From positions 1-61,699 of the forward strand of contig JAEUQK010000032.1 in NCBI GenBank assembly GCA_016789265.1: a stretch of 61,699 bases of DNA, read 5' to 3'. Source of the DNA: Blastocatellia bacterium. Its GTDB lineage: Bacteria; Acidobacteriota; Blastocatellia; Pyrinomonadales; Pyrinomonadaceae. The notes beneath the pieces are model-generated. The model searched no databases, was not told where the DNA came from, and worked only from the letters and a program-made list of their open reading frames with translations. Positions 17,625 through 26,633 of the stretch are shown here, piece after piece. Both the position numbers and the translations under genes were made by a program. The first letter of the stretch is position 1. Every line of letters begins with the position of its first letter.

Positions 17625-20102
17625 ATGAAACTCCGAGTTCCGTTTTCCCTGCTGCTCTTGCTTGTTTTTGCGTTCACATTCGCCAATGGACAAACGCGTC
17701 GTCCGTTGAAACTTGACGATCTTTTCCGCATCAAAAACGTCGGCGGCCCGCAGATCTCGCCCGACGGACAATGGGTCGCATACACCGTTTCGACGGTGGA
17801 TGTAAAAGGCGACAAATCGGATTCGAACATCTGGATGGTCAGCTTTGACGGCAAGACCGAACGTCAGATCACTTTCTCGAGCGACAGCGAAACATCGCCG
17901 CAATGGAGCCCGGACGGAAAGTACCTGTCATTCGTTTCCTCGCGTCCGGGGCCGAACAAAGGCAGCCAGATCTGGGTGCTCGACCGCAGCGGCGGCGAGG
18001 CAATGCAATTGACCGAGGTAAAAGGGCGTTTGCAGGGTTACGAATGGTCGCCCGATTCGAAGCGGATCGCGATGGTCATCGGCGATCCCGATCCCGAAGA
18101 ACCGGCGGCCCCGGGTGCGACAGCAAAACCGCCGAAACCGATCGTCCTTGACCGCTATAAATTCAAGCAGGACGGGCAAGGCTATCTGAGCGGAAATCGC
18201 AAGAGCTACATCTATCTTTACGACATCGCGGGCAAGAAACTCGATCGGCTGACCAAAGGTAAGGCGGACGAAGGCACGCCGGTTTGGTCGCCGGACGGCA
18301 CCCGGATCGCGTTTACCAGTAACCGCAAGCCGGATCCCGACCGGGACCCGGGAGCGCAGATCTTCGTTGCCGAAGCGAAAGCCGGAGCGACCGAAAAGCA
18401 GGTAACTCCCGATACGAGCCGCGGCAGTCGTCCGGAATGGAGCCCGGACGGAAAGACCCTCCTGTTTCTTGAATCAGACGAGCTGAAGTACGGCGCTTAC
18501 AATATGAACCACCTGACGACGGTCCCATCCGACGGAAGTTCGGCGCCGGTTCGTGTGAAAGCAGCGGAGGACCTCGACCGCGGAGTGTCAAACGCATTCT
18601 ACTCCGCCGACGGGCGGTCGATCTTCGTTCTTGTCACGGACGATATGTCGGTCTATCCGGCCCGGATCGATCTCGCGACGGGAAAGCTTGCCCGCTTGAT
18701 CTCAGGTCCGACGGTCATTTCCAATTGGGACCGTCACGGCGACCGATTCACAGCTCTCTCGGGCGGTGATAACAAAGCGACGGAGGTTTACGCGTTCGAA
18801 AACGGAAGCCTCAGGCAGTTGTCGCGTCAGAACGACGCGTTCTTTTCCGAGATCGATTGGCCGGCGACTGAAGAGGTTCGATTTACGAGCCAGGACGGTA
18901 CTTCGGTAAGCGGCCTGCTGACCTACCCGACGGGATATGTGAAAGGAACCAAGGTTCCCTTTCTGCTTCGCATTCACGGCGGCCCCAACGCTCAGGACCA
19001 GCATTCATTCGCGGCCGAACGGCAGTTTTTCGCCGCAAACGGCTACGCCGTGCTGGCGGTCAACTATCGCGGGAGTTCCGGACGCGGACAGAAATTCTCG
19101 CGGGCGATCTTTGCGAATTGGGGCGTGTATGAAGTTCAGGACCTGCACGCGGGTGTCGATCACGTGGTCAAAATGGGCGTGGCCGATCCCGAGAAAATGG
19201 GCGTCGGCGGATGGAGCTACGGCGGCATTCTGACCGATTACCTGATCGCGAGTGATAACCGTTTCAAGGCAGCGACCAGCGGCGCCGGAACCGCGTTCAC
19301 TGTCTCGTATTACGGCACAGATCACTACATCACCCAATACGACAATGAGATCGGGCCGCCCTGGGAACCGAAAGCGTGGGAAACCTATCAAAAACTCGCG
19401 TATCCGTTCCTGCAGGCAAACAAGATCAAGACTCCGACGCTTTTCCTCGGCGGAGAAAAGGATTTCAACGTGCCGATCTCCGGCGGTGAACAGATGTATC
19501 AGGCTCTTAGAAGCCTCGGTGTCGACACGCAGATGATCATCTACCCGAACGAGAATCACGGAATTCAGCGCCCGAGCTACGTCCGAGATCGTTATGAGCG
19601 ATATCTTGCCTGGTATGACAAGTATGTAAAGAAAAAGCCGGCCGCGCCTCCGTCTCCGATCGCCGCATGGGAAGGTAAGTGGAGCGGGAAACTTACGAAT
19701 ATTCCGGCAAAACCCGGGTCGCCTTCGGTTGAGGTAACGATGGAGATCGGGGCCTTTCCGACATCGGACAACTCTTGCTCAATGTGGAAAACGACCTACA
19801 CAGAATCGGGCAGCGTCACGTCGGTAAAAGATTACAAGCTCTGCCGCGGCAGCGGGCCCGAAGATATCTATATTGACGAAGGCGGCGGTGTAAAGCTCTC
19901 GGCCCGCGTTATAGGCGATTCGCTTGTCGTGCCGTTCAGATCGGGCAATACATTTTTGGTTTCGACTAGCCGGCAGCGAGGCGAGGTCCTTGAGCAGGAG
20001 ATACTGACAGTCGAAGATTCGCCCGCTGTAACCGGCATTCAGCCGATGCAGGCGAAAGGGATCCAAAGGATCGAGCTTAGACGCGTCGCCGAAAGTAAAT
20101 AA
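17625..20102 (+). CDS. S9-family (acylaminoacyl/prolyl oligopeptidase-like) peptidase with extra C-terminal domain
   Basis: An 825-residue exported serine peptidase. It has a signal peptide (KLRVPFSLLLLLVFAFTFANGQ). A TolB/DPP-like beta-propeller covers about residues 30-400, with repeats such as SPDGQWVAY, WSPDGKYLSF and WSPDGTRIAF. The alpha/beta hydrolase domain (about 410-675) has the catalytic triad S531 (GWSYGG), D613 (GEKDFN) and H645 (NENHG). After residue 690 comes an extra domain of about 130 residues (AWEGKWSGKLTNI onward), beta-rich and lipocalin-like in pattern, not usual for S9. It is likely a periplasmic peptide scavenger. AGGA precedes the ATG. Confidence 0.88.
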   Translation: MKLRVPFSLLLLLVFAFTFANGQTRRPLKLDDLFRIKNVGGPQISPDGQWVAYTVSTVDVKGDKSDSNIWMVSFDGKTERQITFSSDSETSPQWSPDGKYLSFVSSRPGPNKGSQIWVLDRSGGEAMQLTEVKGRLQGYEWSPDSKRIAMVIGDPDPEEPAAPGATAKPPKPIVLDRYKFKQDGQGYLSGNRKSYIYLYDIAGKKLDRLTKGKADEGTPVWSPDGTRIAFTSNRKPDPDRDPGAQIFVAEAKAGATEKQVTPDTSRGSRPEWSPDGKTLLFLESDELKYGAYNMNHLTTVPSDGSSAPVRVKAAEDLDRGVSNAFYSADGRSIFVLVTDDMSVYPARIDLATGKLARLISGPTVISNWDRHGDRFTALSGGDNKATEVYAFENGSLRQLSRQNDAFFSEIDWPATEEVRFTSQDGTSVSGLLTYPTGYVKGTKVPFLLRIHGGPNAQDQHSFAAERQFFAANGYAVLAVNYRGSSGRGQKFSRAIFANWGVYEVQDLHAGVDHVVKMGVADPEKMGVGGWSYGGILTDYLIASDNRFKAATSGAGTAFTVSYYGTDHYITQYDNEIGPPWEPKAWETYQKLAYPFLQANKIKTPTLFLGGEKDFNVPISGGEQMYQALRSLGVDTQMIIYPNENHGIQRPSYVRDRYERYLAWYDKYVKKKPAAPPSPIAAWEGKWSGKLTNIPAKPGSPSVEVTMEIGAFPTSDNSCSMWKTTYTESGSVTSVKDYKLCRGSGPEDIYIDEGGGVKLSARVIGDSLVVPFRSGNTFLVSTSRQRGEVLEQEILTVEDSPAVTGIQPMQAKGIQRIELRRVAESK

Positions 20103-20116
20103 GCTTGTACCAAACC

Positions 20117-20149
20117 CGGAGCGCGGACTGACGTCTCAGCGCTCCGTTT
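20117..20149. terminator. Candidate bidirectional terminator
   Basis: CGGAGCGC (20117-20124) and GCGCTCCG (20139-20146) with a 14-nt loop and a short T run, between the convergent S9 peptidase and DDAH genes. The T tract is weak. Confidence 0.5.
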
Positions 20150-20919
20150 CAGAATCGTAGTGACAGGCAGCTAAGTCCGCCGTCCATTTTTTCGAACTCG
20201 GACATTTCGAGTTCGATGAGGTTGTAACCGAGCTTTTCGAGCTCCGTCTTCAATTTTGGAAAACCGGCTGCAAATAGAACATAGTCGTTCACACGAATAC
20301 AGTTTGCGGCGTATTCTTCGCCTGCAGGAACCCGGACGATCTCGTATCCGCCGAACTCGGGCTGGCCCAGAAGCGAATCGGCAACTATCAATCGATTTTC
20401 ACCAATAAAGGTAATACCGCTCTTGAGATGAAGCAATCCTTTGGTGCCGCGAACATCGACATGACTTGAGGTATAGCTTTCCGCGTTCAGAAATCCGGAA
20501 AGCTGCTCGGCACCTTCCCTGTTGGTTCGTTCCGATATGCCGATCAGAAAGTGGCTGCCGATCTGGCAGACATCACCGCCGTCAACCGTCCCAGGCGGCT
20601 GAACACGGTCGAGCCGGTCATAGAATTTTGACAGAGTTTCGACGATACTGACGACCTCGCCCTTGCGGCTCTCCGCTCCGGGATTTGTTATCACCGCACA
20701 ATTCTCAGTCACGATCGCGGTATCCTCGACAAACGTCGAATCGGGATATGCCGGGTCCGCTTCAAGTTCTATTAGCGTCAGGCCGCAGCGGATCAAAGCT
20801 TCGCAATATGCACGATGCTGTGCAAGCGCTTTTTCAAAGACCGGAGCGCCGAGATCGACGCTGGTCAGGCCGTCGGCGAAATTGTCGCTCGGTGGGCGAA
20901 CTATTGCTCTGGTGAACAT
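20149..20919 (-). CDS. Dimethylarginine dimethylaminohydrolase family protein
   Basis: A 256-residue protein from the ATG at 20919 (MFTRAIVRPPSDNF). The longer frame to 21123 is rejected because it runs into the divergent gene and DDAHs start here. The pentein-fold active site is visible: FVEDTA (E65, D66), TVDGGDV, H164 in LLHLKSG and the nucleophile C251 in MDGGLSCLS. It hydrolyses N-methylated arginines, or a related guanidino substrate, to citrulline and an amine. Its length equals that of human and mycobacterial DDAH. Arginine deiminase is less likely, because ADIs are about 400 residues. Confidence 0.88.
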   Translation of the reverse strand: MFTRAIVRPPSDNFADGLTSVDLGAPVFEKALAQHRAYCEALIRCGLTLIELEADPAYPDSTFVEDTAIVTENCAVITNPGAESRKGEVVSIVETLSKFYDRLDRVQPPGTVDGGDVCQIGSHFLIGISERTNREGAEQLSGFLNAESYTSSHVDVRGTKGLLHLKSGITFIGENRLIVADSLLGQPEFGGYEIVRVPAGEEYAANCIRVNDYVLFAAGFPKLKTELEKLGYNLIELEMSEFEKMDGGLSCLSLRF

Positions 20920-21005
20920 AAATTTGCTTATCTTACTTCTGTAGCTTCCAATTACATTTACGGCTATTTTGCGTGCGGTTAACACTCGGGCGAGCCGATC
21001 TGCGC

Positions 21006-21011
21006 TATCAT
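21006..21011 (+). promoter_or_regulatory. Candidate -10 box of a leaderless transcript
   Basis: TATCAT ends 7 nt before the ATG at 21019. No good -35 is visible, so this is weak. Confidence 0.3.
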
Positions 21012-21018
21012 CCGTCGT

Positions 21019-21381
21019 ATGCCGATTGGACACATCACCGAGATAAGGCGCGTCCCGCTCGTCCAGTTTGACGTAAACGAGCACGAGGAACAGTTCAGGC
21101 CGCCGGTCTATATTAAAGAACACAAAGCACTTAGCCGCATTGTCCTATTGGACGGGGTCGCCACACCTTTCTATCTCGGGAAACGCACCAGCCACAGCCG
21201 CGTGACTTTTGAATTTCACGGCGTTTGGTGCTATGTCGATTTTCATGCCGGAAAGCCCATCAACCTAAACGACCTTCTGTGGGACCTTAAAGATGAATAC
21301 GAGTTCGTCGCTAACGATGAACTGCGGGCGTTTACCGCTGGAAAGCAGCCACAAATTAACACGATTTACACGAATAAATGA
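21019..21381 (+). CDS. Conserved-looking hypothetical protein
   Basis: A 120-residue soluble protein not recognised as any family. The composition is protein-like: alternating hydrophobic strands (RVTFEFHGVWCYVDFHAG) and a C-terminal helix (LNDLLWDLKDEYEFVANDELRAF). It contains one Cys and several His residues but no clear metal site. It diverges from the DDAH gene by 99 bp and converges on the M19 peptidase. A GCAAGGC/GCCTTGC hairpin follows at 21392-21420, without a T run. It is probably a genuine gene of unknown function. Confidence 0.55.
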   Translation: MPIGHITEIRRVPLVQFDVNEHEEQFRPPVYIKEHKALSRIVLLDGVATPFYLGKRTSHSRVTFEFHGVWCYVDFHAGKPINLNDLLWDLKDEYEFVANDELRAFTAGKQPQINTIYTNK

Positions 21382-21468
21382 ACAGGAACCAGCAAGGCTC
21401 GACAAAGTAAGAGGCCTTGCGGCTTCAGCAGAACAATTATTGAAATTAGTAAGATTCGTGGCTAATTT

Positions 21469-22776
21469 CTAATTCGCCTGGAGTTTTCGCGCAACCGCCT
21501 GGACCTCATCAAGAACACGAAGAAGATTGCCGCTCCAGAGCTTTGCGATCTGTTTTTTGGTGTAGCCGCGGCGAACAAGTTCAAGCGTTACATTAAATGT
21601 TTCCGCTGCATTGTCCCATCCCTCGACACCGCCGCCCCCGTCAAAATCGGAACTTATGCCCACGTGGTCGATGCCGATCTTTTTCACGAGATAGTCGATG
21701 TGGTTGACGAAATCCTTCACGTCAACGTCGGGCACATCTTTCATACGTTCACGGACGATCGGGTTGGTCTTTGCCCTGAAGGCTTGGAGTTTTGCCATGT
21801 AGGCAGTGCGTTCAGCTTCGGGGAGCTTAACGACATCGGCGCGTTGAAGAACAGTAAAGCCTTCCTTTGCGGCGAGTTCCCTGCCTATCTCGGCCTGCTT
21901 TGCCGAACGAAGCTCGCTCTTTTCCTTGTTCACGTAATTGCGAAACGCCACCGCCTGCACCACACCGCCGTTCTTGCGGATCGCTTCGAGCTGTTCGTCA
22001 TCGAGGTTACGGCTGTGGTCGCACAATGCTCGCGCACCCGAATGTGAGGCGATCACCGGAGCCTTGCTGAGCGCGATGGCCTGCAGATTCGCCTGTTTTG
22101 AGGGGTGAGAGACATCGATCATGATGCCCCACTTGTTCATCTCCGCGACCGCCTGTTTGCCAAGATCGCTGAGTCCGTTGTTGAGCCATTTGCCGTCCGC
22201 CTCGCCGGTGTTAGAGTCGGCAAGCTGGCTGTGGCCATTGTGTGCGAGCGACATATAGCGGGCACCGCGGGCGGCGAATTCCTTGACCCGACCAATATCC
22301 GTTCCGATCGGGTATCCGTTCTCGACGCCGATCATCGCGACCAGCTTGCCTTCTTTTGATAGGCGGCGAACGTCGCTGGATGTCAATGCAAGGCCAATCT
22401 CGTTTGGCGCGATCTTTTCTGTCAGGCGATGAATAGCGTCGAACTTGTCGATCGCGTTCTTATAGGCCGCCGCGTAACCGGCGTCGGTGAGTTCGCCTTG
22501 GCCCGTGTAAACGATCATCCACGAAACATCAAGACCGCCTTTCCGCATCTTCGGAATGTTCACCTGATTAGGCAGGTCCTGTGTATAGTTGACGGTGTCG
22601 GTGAAGTTGGCTGTGTTTATGTCGTTATGCGTGTCGAGCGTGATGACATCTTTGTGGATCTTCTTGGCCTTTTCAATGAGTTTGGCTTCGTCACCGTTTG
22701 TTTGTGCGAGGAGCGAAATGCCCGGCAACGAAGCAAAGATCGCGGCCGCGGCTATCGCGGTAAAAAATCGTTTCAT
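21469..22776 (-). CDS. Exported membrane dipeptidase (peptidase M19)
   Basis: A 435-residue renal-dipeptidase-type metallopeptidase with a signal peptide (FFTAIAAAAIFASLPGISLLAQ). Zinc ligands are recognisable: DTHND (HxD motif, about residue 48), the metal-bridging Glu in MIGVENG, and the His residues in DVSHPS and SHSGAR. The GISSDFDGGG segment near the C-terminus is the family's Asp site. It cleaves dipeptides, possibly with D-residues or from peptidoglycan turnover. There is no lipobox or GPI-like tail. A clear GGGAGAA lies 5 nt before the ATG. Confidence 0.92.
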   Translation of the reverse strand: MKRFFTAIAAAAIFASLPGISLLAQTNGDEAKLIEKAKKIHKDVITLDTHNDINTANFTDTVNYTQDLPNQVNIPKMRKGGLDVSWMIVYTGQGELTDAGYAAAYKNAIDKFDAIHRLTEKIAPNEIGLALTSSDVRRLSKEGKLVAMIGVENGYPIGTDIGRVKEFAARGARYMSLAHNGHSQLADSNTGEADGKWLNNGLSDLGKQAVAEMNKWGIMIDVSHPSKQANLQAIALSKAPVIASHSGARALCDHSRNLDDEQLEAIRKNGGVVQAVAFRNYVNKEKSELRSAKQAEIGRELAAKEGFTVLQRADVVKLPEAERTAYMAKLQAFRAKTNPIVRERMKDVPDVDVKDFVNHIDYLVKKIGIDHVGISSDFDGGGGVEGWDNAAETFNVTLELVRRGYTKKQIAKLWSGNLLRVLDEVQAVARKLQAN

Positions 22777-22975
22777 CTGTTTCTCCCAATGATCAGTGTG
22801 GCGAGATTAGATTACTAGGATAATAGCAGCACAGGCAAGACGGCAGTTGAGATCACGCGGCAGCAACTTTAAAGCGATGCTTTAGGGGTCGCAATATGAC
22901 AGTTAAAGTGGAGCATCAATTCCCGCATAGCTGACACCTGCCGGATCATGATTTCGAAACGATGAGTCCCAATGT

Positions 22976-23173
22976 CTATGAAGCCTGCTCTGTTCCCTGC
23001 ATCTGATCGATCAGGCGGGCAGAAAGCCGCGACCAAATGGCGTTGCCAAGTTCCCCTTCGAGCACGATGCTGTGCCCGCCCCGAAGCAGCAACCGGGTGG
23101 TCTCGCCAATGCGTTCGGCAAGAACGACGTCACCCGTGTCCAATAAAGTGTTTCCGAATTGAAGTAGATTCAT
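22976..23173 (-). CDS. Small hypothetical protein
   Basis: A 65-residue frame (MNLLQFGNTLLDTGDVV...). Its LLLRGGHSIVLEGELGNAIWSRL part has the strand-helix feel of PqqD/RRE-like small winged-helix proteins, but the match is not good enough to name. It is divergent from the secreted protein at 23252. The AGGA box is too close to the ATG to be a normal ribosome-binding site. It is plausible but not certain as a gene. Confidence 0.45.
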   Translation of the reverse strand: MNLLQFGNTLLDTGDVVLAERIGETTRLLLRGGHSIVLEGELGNAIWSRLSARLIDQMQGTEQAS

Positions 23174-23217
23174 ATCCTACTTGACGAAAATAGGATCCCT
23201 TTTTGCGGTCAAAGTTC

Positions 23218-23245
23218 TTGCAATCTTTCTGAAACTGACCATAAT
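23218..23245 (+). promoter_or_regulatory. Promoter giving a leaderless transcript
   Basis: TTGCAA (23218-23223), 16-nt spacer, CATAAT (23240-23245). The -10 ends 6 nt before the ATG at 23252, so transcription would start at the start codon. No Shine-Dalgarno is present. Confidence 0.55.
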
Positions 23246-23251
23246 TACGTT

Positions 23252-23731
23252 ATGCGTAAATTGGTGGTTCTTGTCGTGTTGTCGTTCCTTAGCTTGTCGG
23301 CCTCTGCTCAGAATAAGGCAGGCGTTCCAATAGCTTCTGCACCTGCGACACCGGAGTTCCTTGATGTAAAGCTATGGTCCGACCTTGGAAAACCTACTGA
23401 GGGAACACGTGGCTTTTCGCTCTTTACGCGAAATATGCAGCCTAAAACGGACACGCTGTTTGAGATGTGGATAAAGATCGTTCCGGTAAACGCCGCTTCA
23501 TTCAATAAGCGCTTCGGCCTGCCGCGTGAATCTGCATTTGTTGTCCAATACGCTACCGTCGATTGTGAAAGGCGCGTGGTCCTTCTTGAAAAAACGACGG
23601 CATTTGACGCTTCTAACGGGTTTGTCGATGCCCGAGCTTCAGATCTGGTGAAAAACGAAACCCGGACAAGAGTAAAAGCGGGATCGGTCAGCGAGACTGT
23701 TTTCGACTATATCTGTCTAAAACTTCAGTAG
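23252..23731 (+). CDS. Hypothetical secreted protein
   Basis: A 159-residue protein with a clear signal peptide (RKLVVLVVLSFLSLSASAQ). The mature part is about 140 residues with two cysteines (VDCERR and YICLKL), which could form a disulfide outside the cytoplasm. No family was recognised. Its promoter suggests a leaderless mRNA. It converges on the 66-residue gene with only 2 nt between the stops and no terminator. Confidence 0.65.
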   Translation: MRKLVVLVVLSFLSLSASAQNKAGVPIASAPATPEFLDVKLWSDLGKPTEGTRGFSLFTRNMQPKTDTLFEMWIKIVPVNAASFNKRFGLPRESAFVVQYATVDCERRVVLLEKTTAFDASNGFVDARASDLVKNETRTRVKAGSVSETVFDYICLKLQ

Positions 23732-23733
23732 TT

Positions 23734-23934
23734 CTATTTCCTTCCACAACACTTACATTCGATCGAGCTCCCAACTGGATCGATCTCCGCAAATCGGAGG
23801 TCATGTTCCGCACGTATCGATTCGCGTTCGGACAAGTTATCAAAATAATCATTGATAGCGTTCACGACCTGTAGCCGCTCTTTGTTCGGTAAGTTCAGGA
23901 AACCGTTAAACACGATCACTGCGTCCTTGTCCAT
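23734..23934 (-). CDS. Small conserved-looking protein with C-terminal Cys motif
   Basis: A 66-residue protein. An N-terminal helical part (VFNGFLNLPNKERLQVVNAINDYFD) is followed by a charged stretch and a C-terminal ECKCCGRK. The cysteine cluster could bind metal or form a disulfide. It starts one base after the stop of the upstream membrane protein gene, so it is very likely the last gene of the recO-lptFG operon. Function unknown. The tight coupling and protein-like composition support it as real. Confidence 0.6.
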   Translation of the reverse strand: MDKDAVIVFNGFLNLPNKERLQVVNAINDYFDNLSERESIRAEHDLRFAEIDPVGSSIECKCCGRK

Positions 23935-23935
23935 T

Positions 23936-24337
23936 TTAACCTCTCGCTGATCTCGCGAACACCGCCGGCATCACGGCAAAGATCGCAACCATTATGTAAT
24001 ACACAGTTCCTGCCACAGGATCACGCTGGGCGATAAATTCGCCTATCATCATTCCACGCAACGCCAGCACGACTGTGAATTCGACGGCCAACAGCAAAAT
24101 TGCCGCGGCCAGCCCCGCGGCCAACGAACGCCCGATCTTTCCTGTAAGATCGAAACGCCTGACAACATATCGGGCCGAAAACACGATGACGGCAAACATC
24201 AGCGGCGACTCGACAAGTTCCGCATAACGCTCACCCAGCCGCGGAACCAGAAACGGTACCCTGATCGAACCAAAGAGGGATCCGGCGGCGAAGACGATCG
24301 CAAAATATATAGCGGACGATCTTACGATCCTTATCAC
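23936..24337 (-). CDS. Four-TM hypothetical membrane protein
   Basis: A 133-residue protein from the GTG at 24337, which overlaps the lptFG stop as GTGA. Further in-frame codons up to 24397 lie inside lptFG and are not needed. Four hydrophobic segments are evident (AIYFAIVFAAGSLFG, LMFAVIVFSARYV, SLAAGLAAAILLLAVEFTVVLAL, VYYIMVAIFAVMPAVFA). No named family was recognised. Its translational coupling to the LPS-export permease suggests an envelope role, but this is inference. Confidence 0.65.
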   Translation of the reverse strand: MIRIVRSSAIYFAIVFAAGSLFGSIRVPFLVPRLGERYAELVESPLMFAVIVFSARYVVRRFDLTGKIGRSLAAGLAAAILLLAVEFTVVLALRGMMIGEFIAQRDPVAGTVYYIMVAIFAVMPAVFARSARG

Positions 24338-26616
24338 GTCTTCACTTTGGTCAACAGATATGCTCCCAACATGGCGAACAACATCAACGGCCCCCATACA
24401 GCAGCGATAGGCGGAAGCGCACCCGAGAGCCCGAGTTGTTCAAATGCCGACGTCACGCCCATGAACACCAGCCAAAGAGCGACCGCATAACCCACCGTTG
24501 CGGCCTTCCCTTTTCGATTCAGACTCAGAGCAAAAGGTGATGTGAACATCGCAATGATGAACGGCAAAAAAAGCGTGGACCACTTCTTTTCCAATGCGAC
24601 CTCAAAACTTCGCCGCTCAACCTCAGATTCACTGTCTTCTATACGACCTTTTGTTTCTAAAATACTTAACTGGCTTGGTTTCTTCCTGATCTCCTTAAAT
24701 GGATTCGACTCCGCCGGGACATCAACACTTCCCTTAATGATCGAATTTTCTATTGTTCCGTTTGAAAGCGCGCTCCTCTTCACCGGGCCGACCAATGAAA
24801 TTCCCGTTTTGACCCAAATTGCTTCCGGCGAACGGTACAGGGTTTGCAATTCTCCGCTGTCCGCAAATTCAAAGATCGTGACGGCCTCGACCCTCTTTTC
24901 GTTATCAGACGCATCTGTATTATATGTAAATGAATAGATCTTGTTTCCCTCGGCGACCCAGAATTTCCCCGGTCCGATGACCGGCTTCCCTCGGCTTCGA
25001 AGCTGCTGCCTAAACTCATCCTGGAGCAGGTTTGCTCTTGGAGCCATCACCTCTTGAACCGCGAGGTTGAATCCGCCGATCGCAAGCATAAGGACAAAAC
25101 AAGGAGTCAGCAGTCGGTACACGCTCTGTCCGGCCGAGGTCCAGGTGACCACTTCGTTCTGCCGCGATTTGATCACGTAGGTCACCAGGGTGGCTATCAT
25201 GGCGGATGACGGAGCCAGCTGAAGATAGATGAACGGCAATAGAAACACAAGGTATTTTGCCAGCAGCGTTATGCCTCCATCCATCGTTCCCGCAAATCGC
25301 CATAGCTCAAACGCCGTAAATATCACAAATACCGAAGCCAAAAACACCAAGGTTATTACGAAGTACTTGAACAGGTTTACAAGTATGTCGAAGTCCCGAA
25401 GCCCGGTCGTCACGTCAACAAACAGGTTTCTTCGTTCAAGGCGCCTCGAGTCGCCGGAAAATAGCTCATGTAGTTTCTCGGATAATGGAGTTAAATAACT
25501 GAGTGGGTGTATCTTAGAGCCCCACAATAACCATATTATCAAGAGAACGCTGAAACCGATCGGGATCAGGCTGCCCACGAAAACGCTGACGTTCCCCGTT
25601 CTCGCAAGCTGTTCACCAAGAAATGCGAAAAGGTAGTACGTTATCAGACCCGCCAGAGAAAGAATGGCTCCGTAGCCTCGTCCGCCGCGGTTAAACCTTA
25701 ATACGAGTGCTGCGCCAAGGAGACAAAATATGATCGGTGTGATCCCAAGTGTTATCCTCCGCTGCCAGAGTATCTCGGCCTCGGTCCGCTCGCGCCCTTC
25801 CCGGCTTTTTGCAAATTCGGACAGTTGGGTCAGTCCTAATTCTTCCGCTGAACTCTCGGCTTTGGCGAGTTTCTCGATCAACTCGCCGCGTTGGGTCTTT
25901 ATTGCGAACCGCACCTCGCCGATACGCTCTGAGACAAACTTCTCTTCCCGGTTTTCCGGTGTAATGGTTGTGGAAACAGCGTCTTCGAGGACCAATTCGG
26001 AAAACTGGTCGGTCGAATCTATGCGGCCCTTCTGCGACGTTATCAGACGCATGTTCCCCGTTGCCGTATCTTCGGTGTAAATGAAGATGTTTTTCCAGGT
26101 GCCGTTTGTCAGATCGCCGTCTTTGACATAGATCGTATATCCGGCGACCTCTGTATTGAATACACCGGGCTCAATAGGCGATTCGAGTTTGTAGATCGCC
26201 GTTTGCATTGCGACCTGTCTTACCACGCGCGCCGCGATCGGAACACCAAATAGATTGACCGCAAATGTGAAACCGGAAAGCAGGACGCCGAGCAGAATGA
26301 TCGGAAGGACAATCTGAAAATTACCGACGCCCACAGCCCGTATCGCAACGAGTTCACTGTCGCCCTGCATCTTTGAGAGGCCGATCACCGTCCCGACGAG
26401 GACGGCCATCGGACAGGTAAATGCGATGACGTTCGGAATTAGAGCAAACGCCAATTGCCAGATCAGTTTTCCGGGTATATTAACGCTGAAGAAGATGTCG
26501 GCGAAGCGGCCCGCCTGCTGAACGAACAGTATCACGCTCAACAGGACCCAGGACGACAGGAAATACGGCACTACCGCGCCGATCAGATATCTGAAGATCG
26601 TCCAGCTGTGTCTCAT
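24334..26616 (-). CDS. Fused LptF-LptG lipopolysaccharide export permease
   Basis: A 760-residue protein with two complete YjgP/YjgQ permease units in tandem. The first covers about residues 1-370 (IFRYLIGAVVPYFLSS start, MAVLVGTVIGLSKMQGDSELVAIRAVG, beta-jellyroll, then three TM helices). The second covers about 410-760 (DILVNLFKYFVITLVF start, SSAMIATLVTYVIKSRQNEVVTWTSAG, jellyroll, three TM helices). LptF and LptG normally are separate subunits that form a heterodimer with the LptB2 ATPase to extract LPS from the inner membrane. Here both half-transporters appear on one chain. It lies 17 nt downstream of recO and is coupled to the next gene by GTGA. Confidence 0.85.
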   Translation of the reverse strand: MRHSWTIFRYLIGAVVPYFLSSWVLLSVILFVQQAGRFADIFFSVNIPGKLIWQLAFALIPNVIAFTCPMAVLVGTVIGLSKMQGDSELVAIRAVGVGNFQIVLPIILLGVLLSGFTFAVNLFGVPIAARVVRQVAMQTAIYKLESPIEPGVFNTEVAGYTIYVKDGDLTNGTWKNIFIYTEDTATGNMRLITSQKGRIDSTDQFSELVLEDAVSTTITPENREEKFVSERIGEVRFAIKTQRGELIEKLAKAESSAEELGLTQLSEFAKSREGRERTEAEILWQRRITLGITPIIFCLLGAALVLRFNRGGRGYGAILSLAGLITYYLFAFLGEQLARTGNVSVFVGSLIPIGFSVLLIIWLLWGSKIHPLSYLTPLSEKLHELFSGDSRRLERRNLFVDVTTGLRDFDILVNLFKYFVITLVFLASVFVIFTAFELWRFAGTMDGGITLLAKYLVFLLPFIYLQLAPSSAMIATLVTYVIKSRQNEVVTWTSAGQSVYRLLTPCFVLMLAIGGFNLAVQEVMAPRANLLQDEFRQQLRSRGKPVIGPGKFWVAEGNKIYSFTYNTDASDNEKRVEAVTIFEFADSGELQTLYRSPEAIWVKTGISLVGPVKRSALSNGTIENSIIKGSVDVPAESNPFKEIRKKPSQLSILETKGRIEDSESEVERRSFEVALEKKWSTLFLPFIIAMFTSPFALSLNRKGKAATVGYAVALWLVFMGVTSAFEQLGLSGALPPIAAVWGPLMLFAMLGAYLLTKVKT

Positions 26617-26633
26617 CAGTTCAGGTTAGGATT

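Noticed and set aside
19005..19559. 184-residue frame antisense to the S9 peptidase
   Set aside because: Shadow of biased codons in the catalytic domain.
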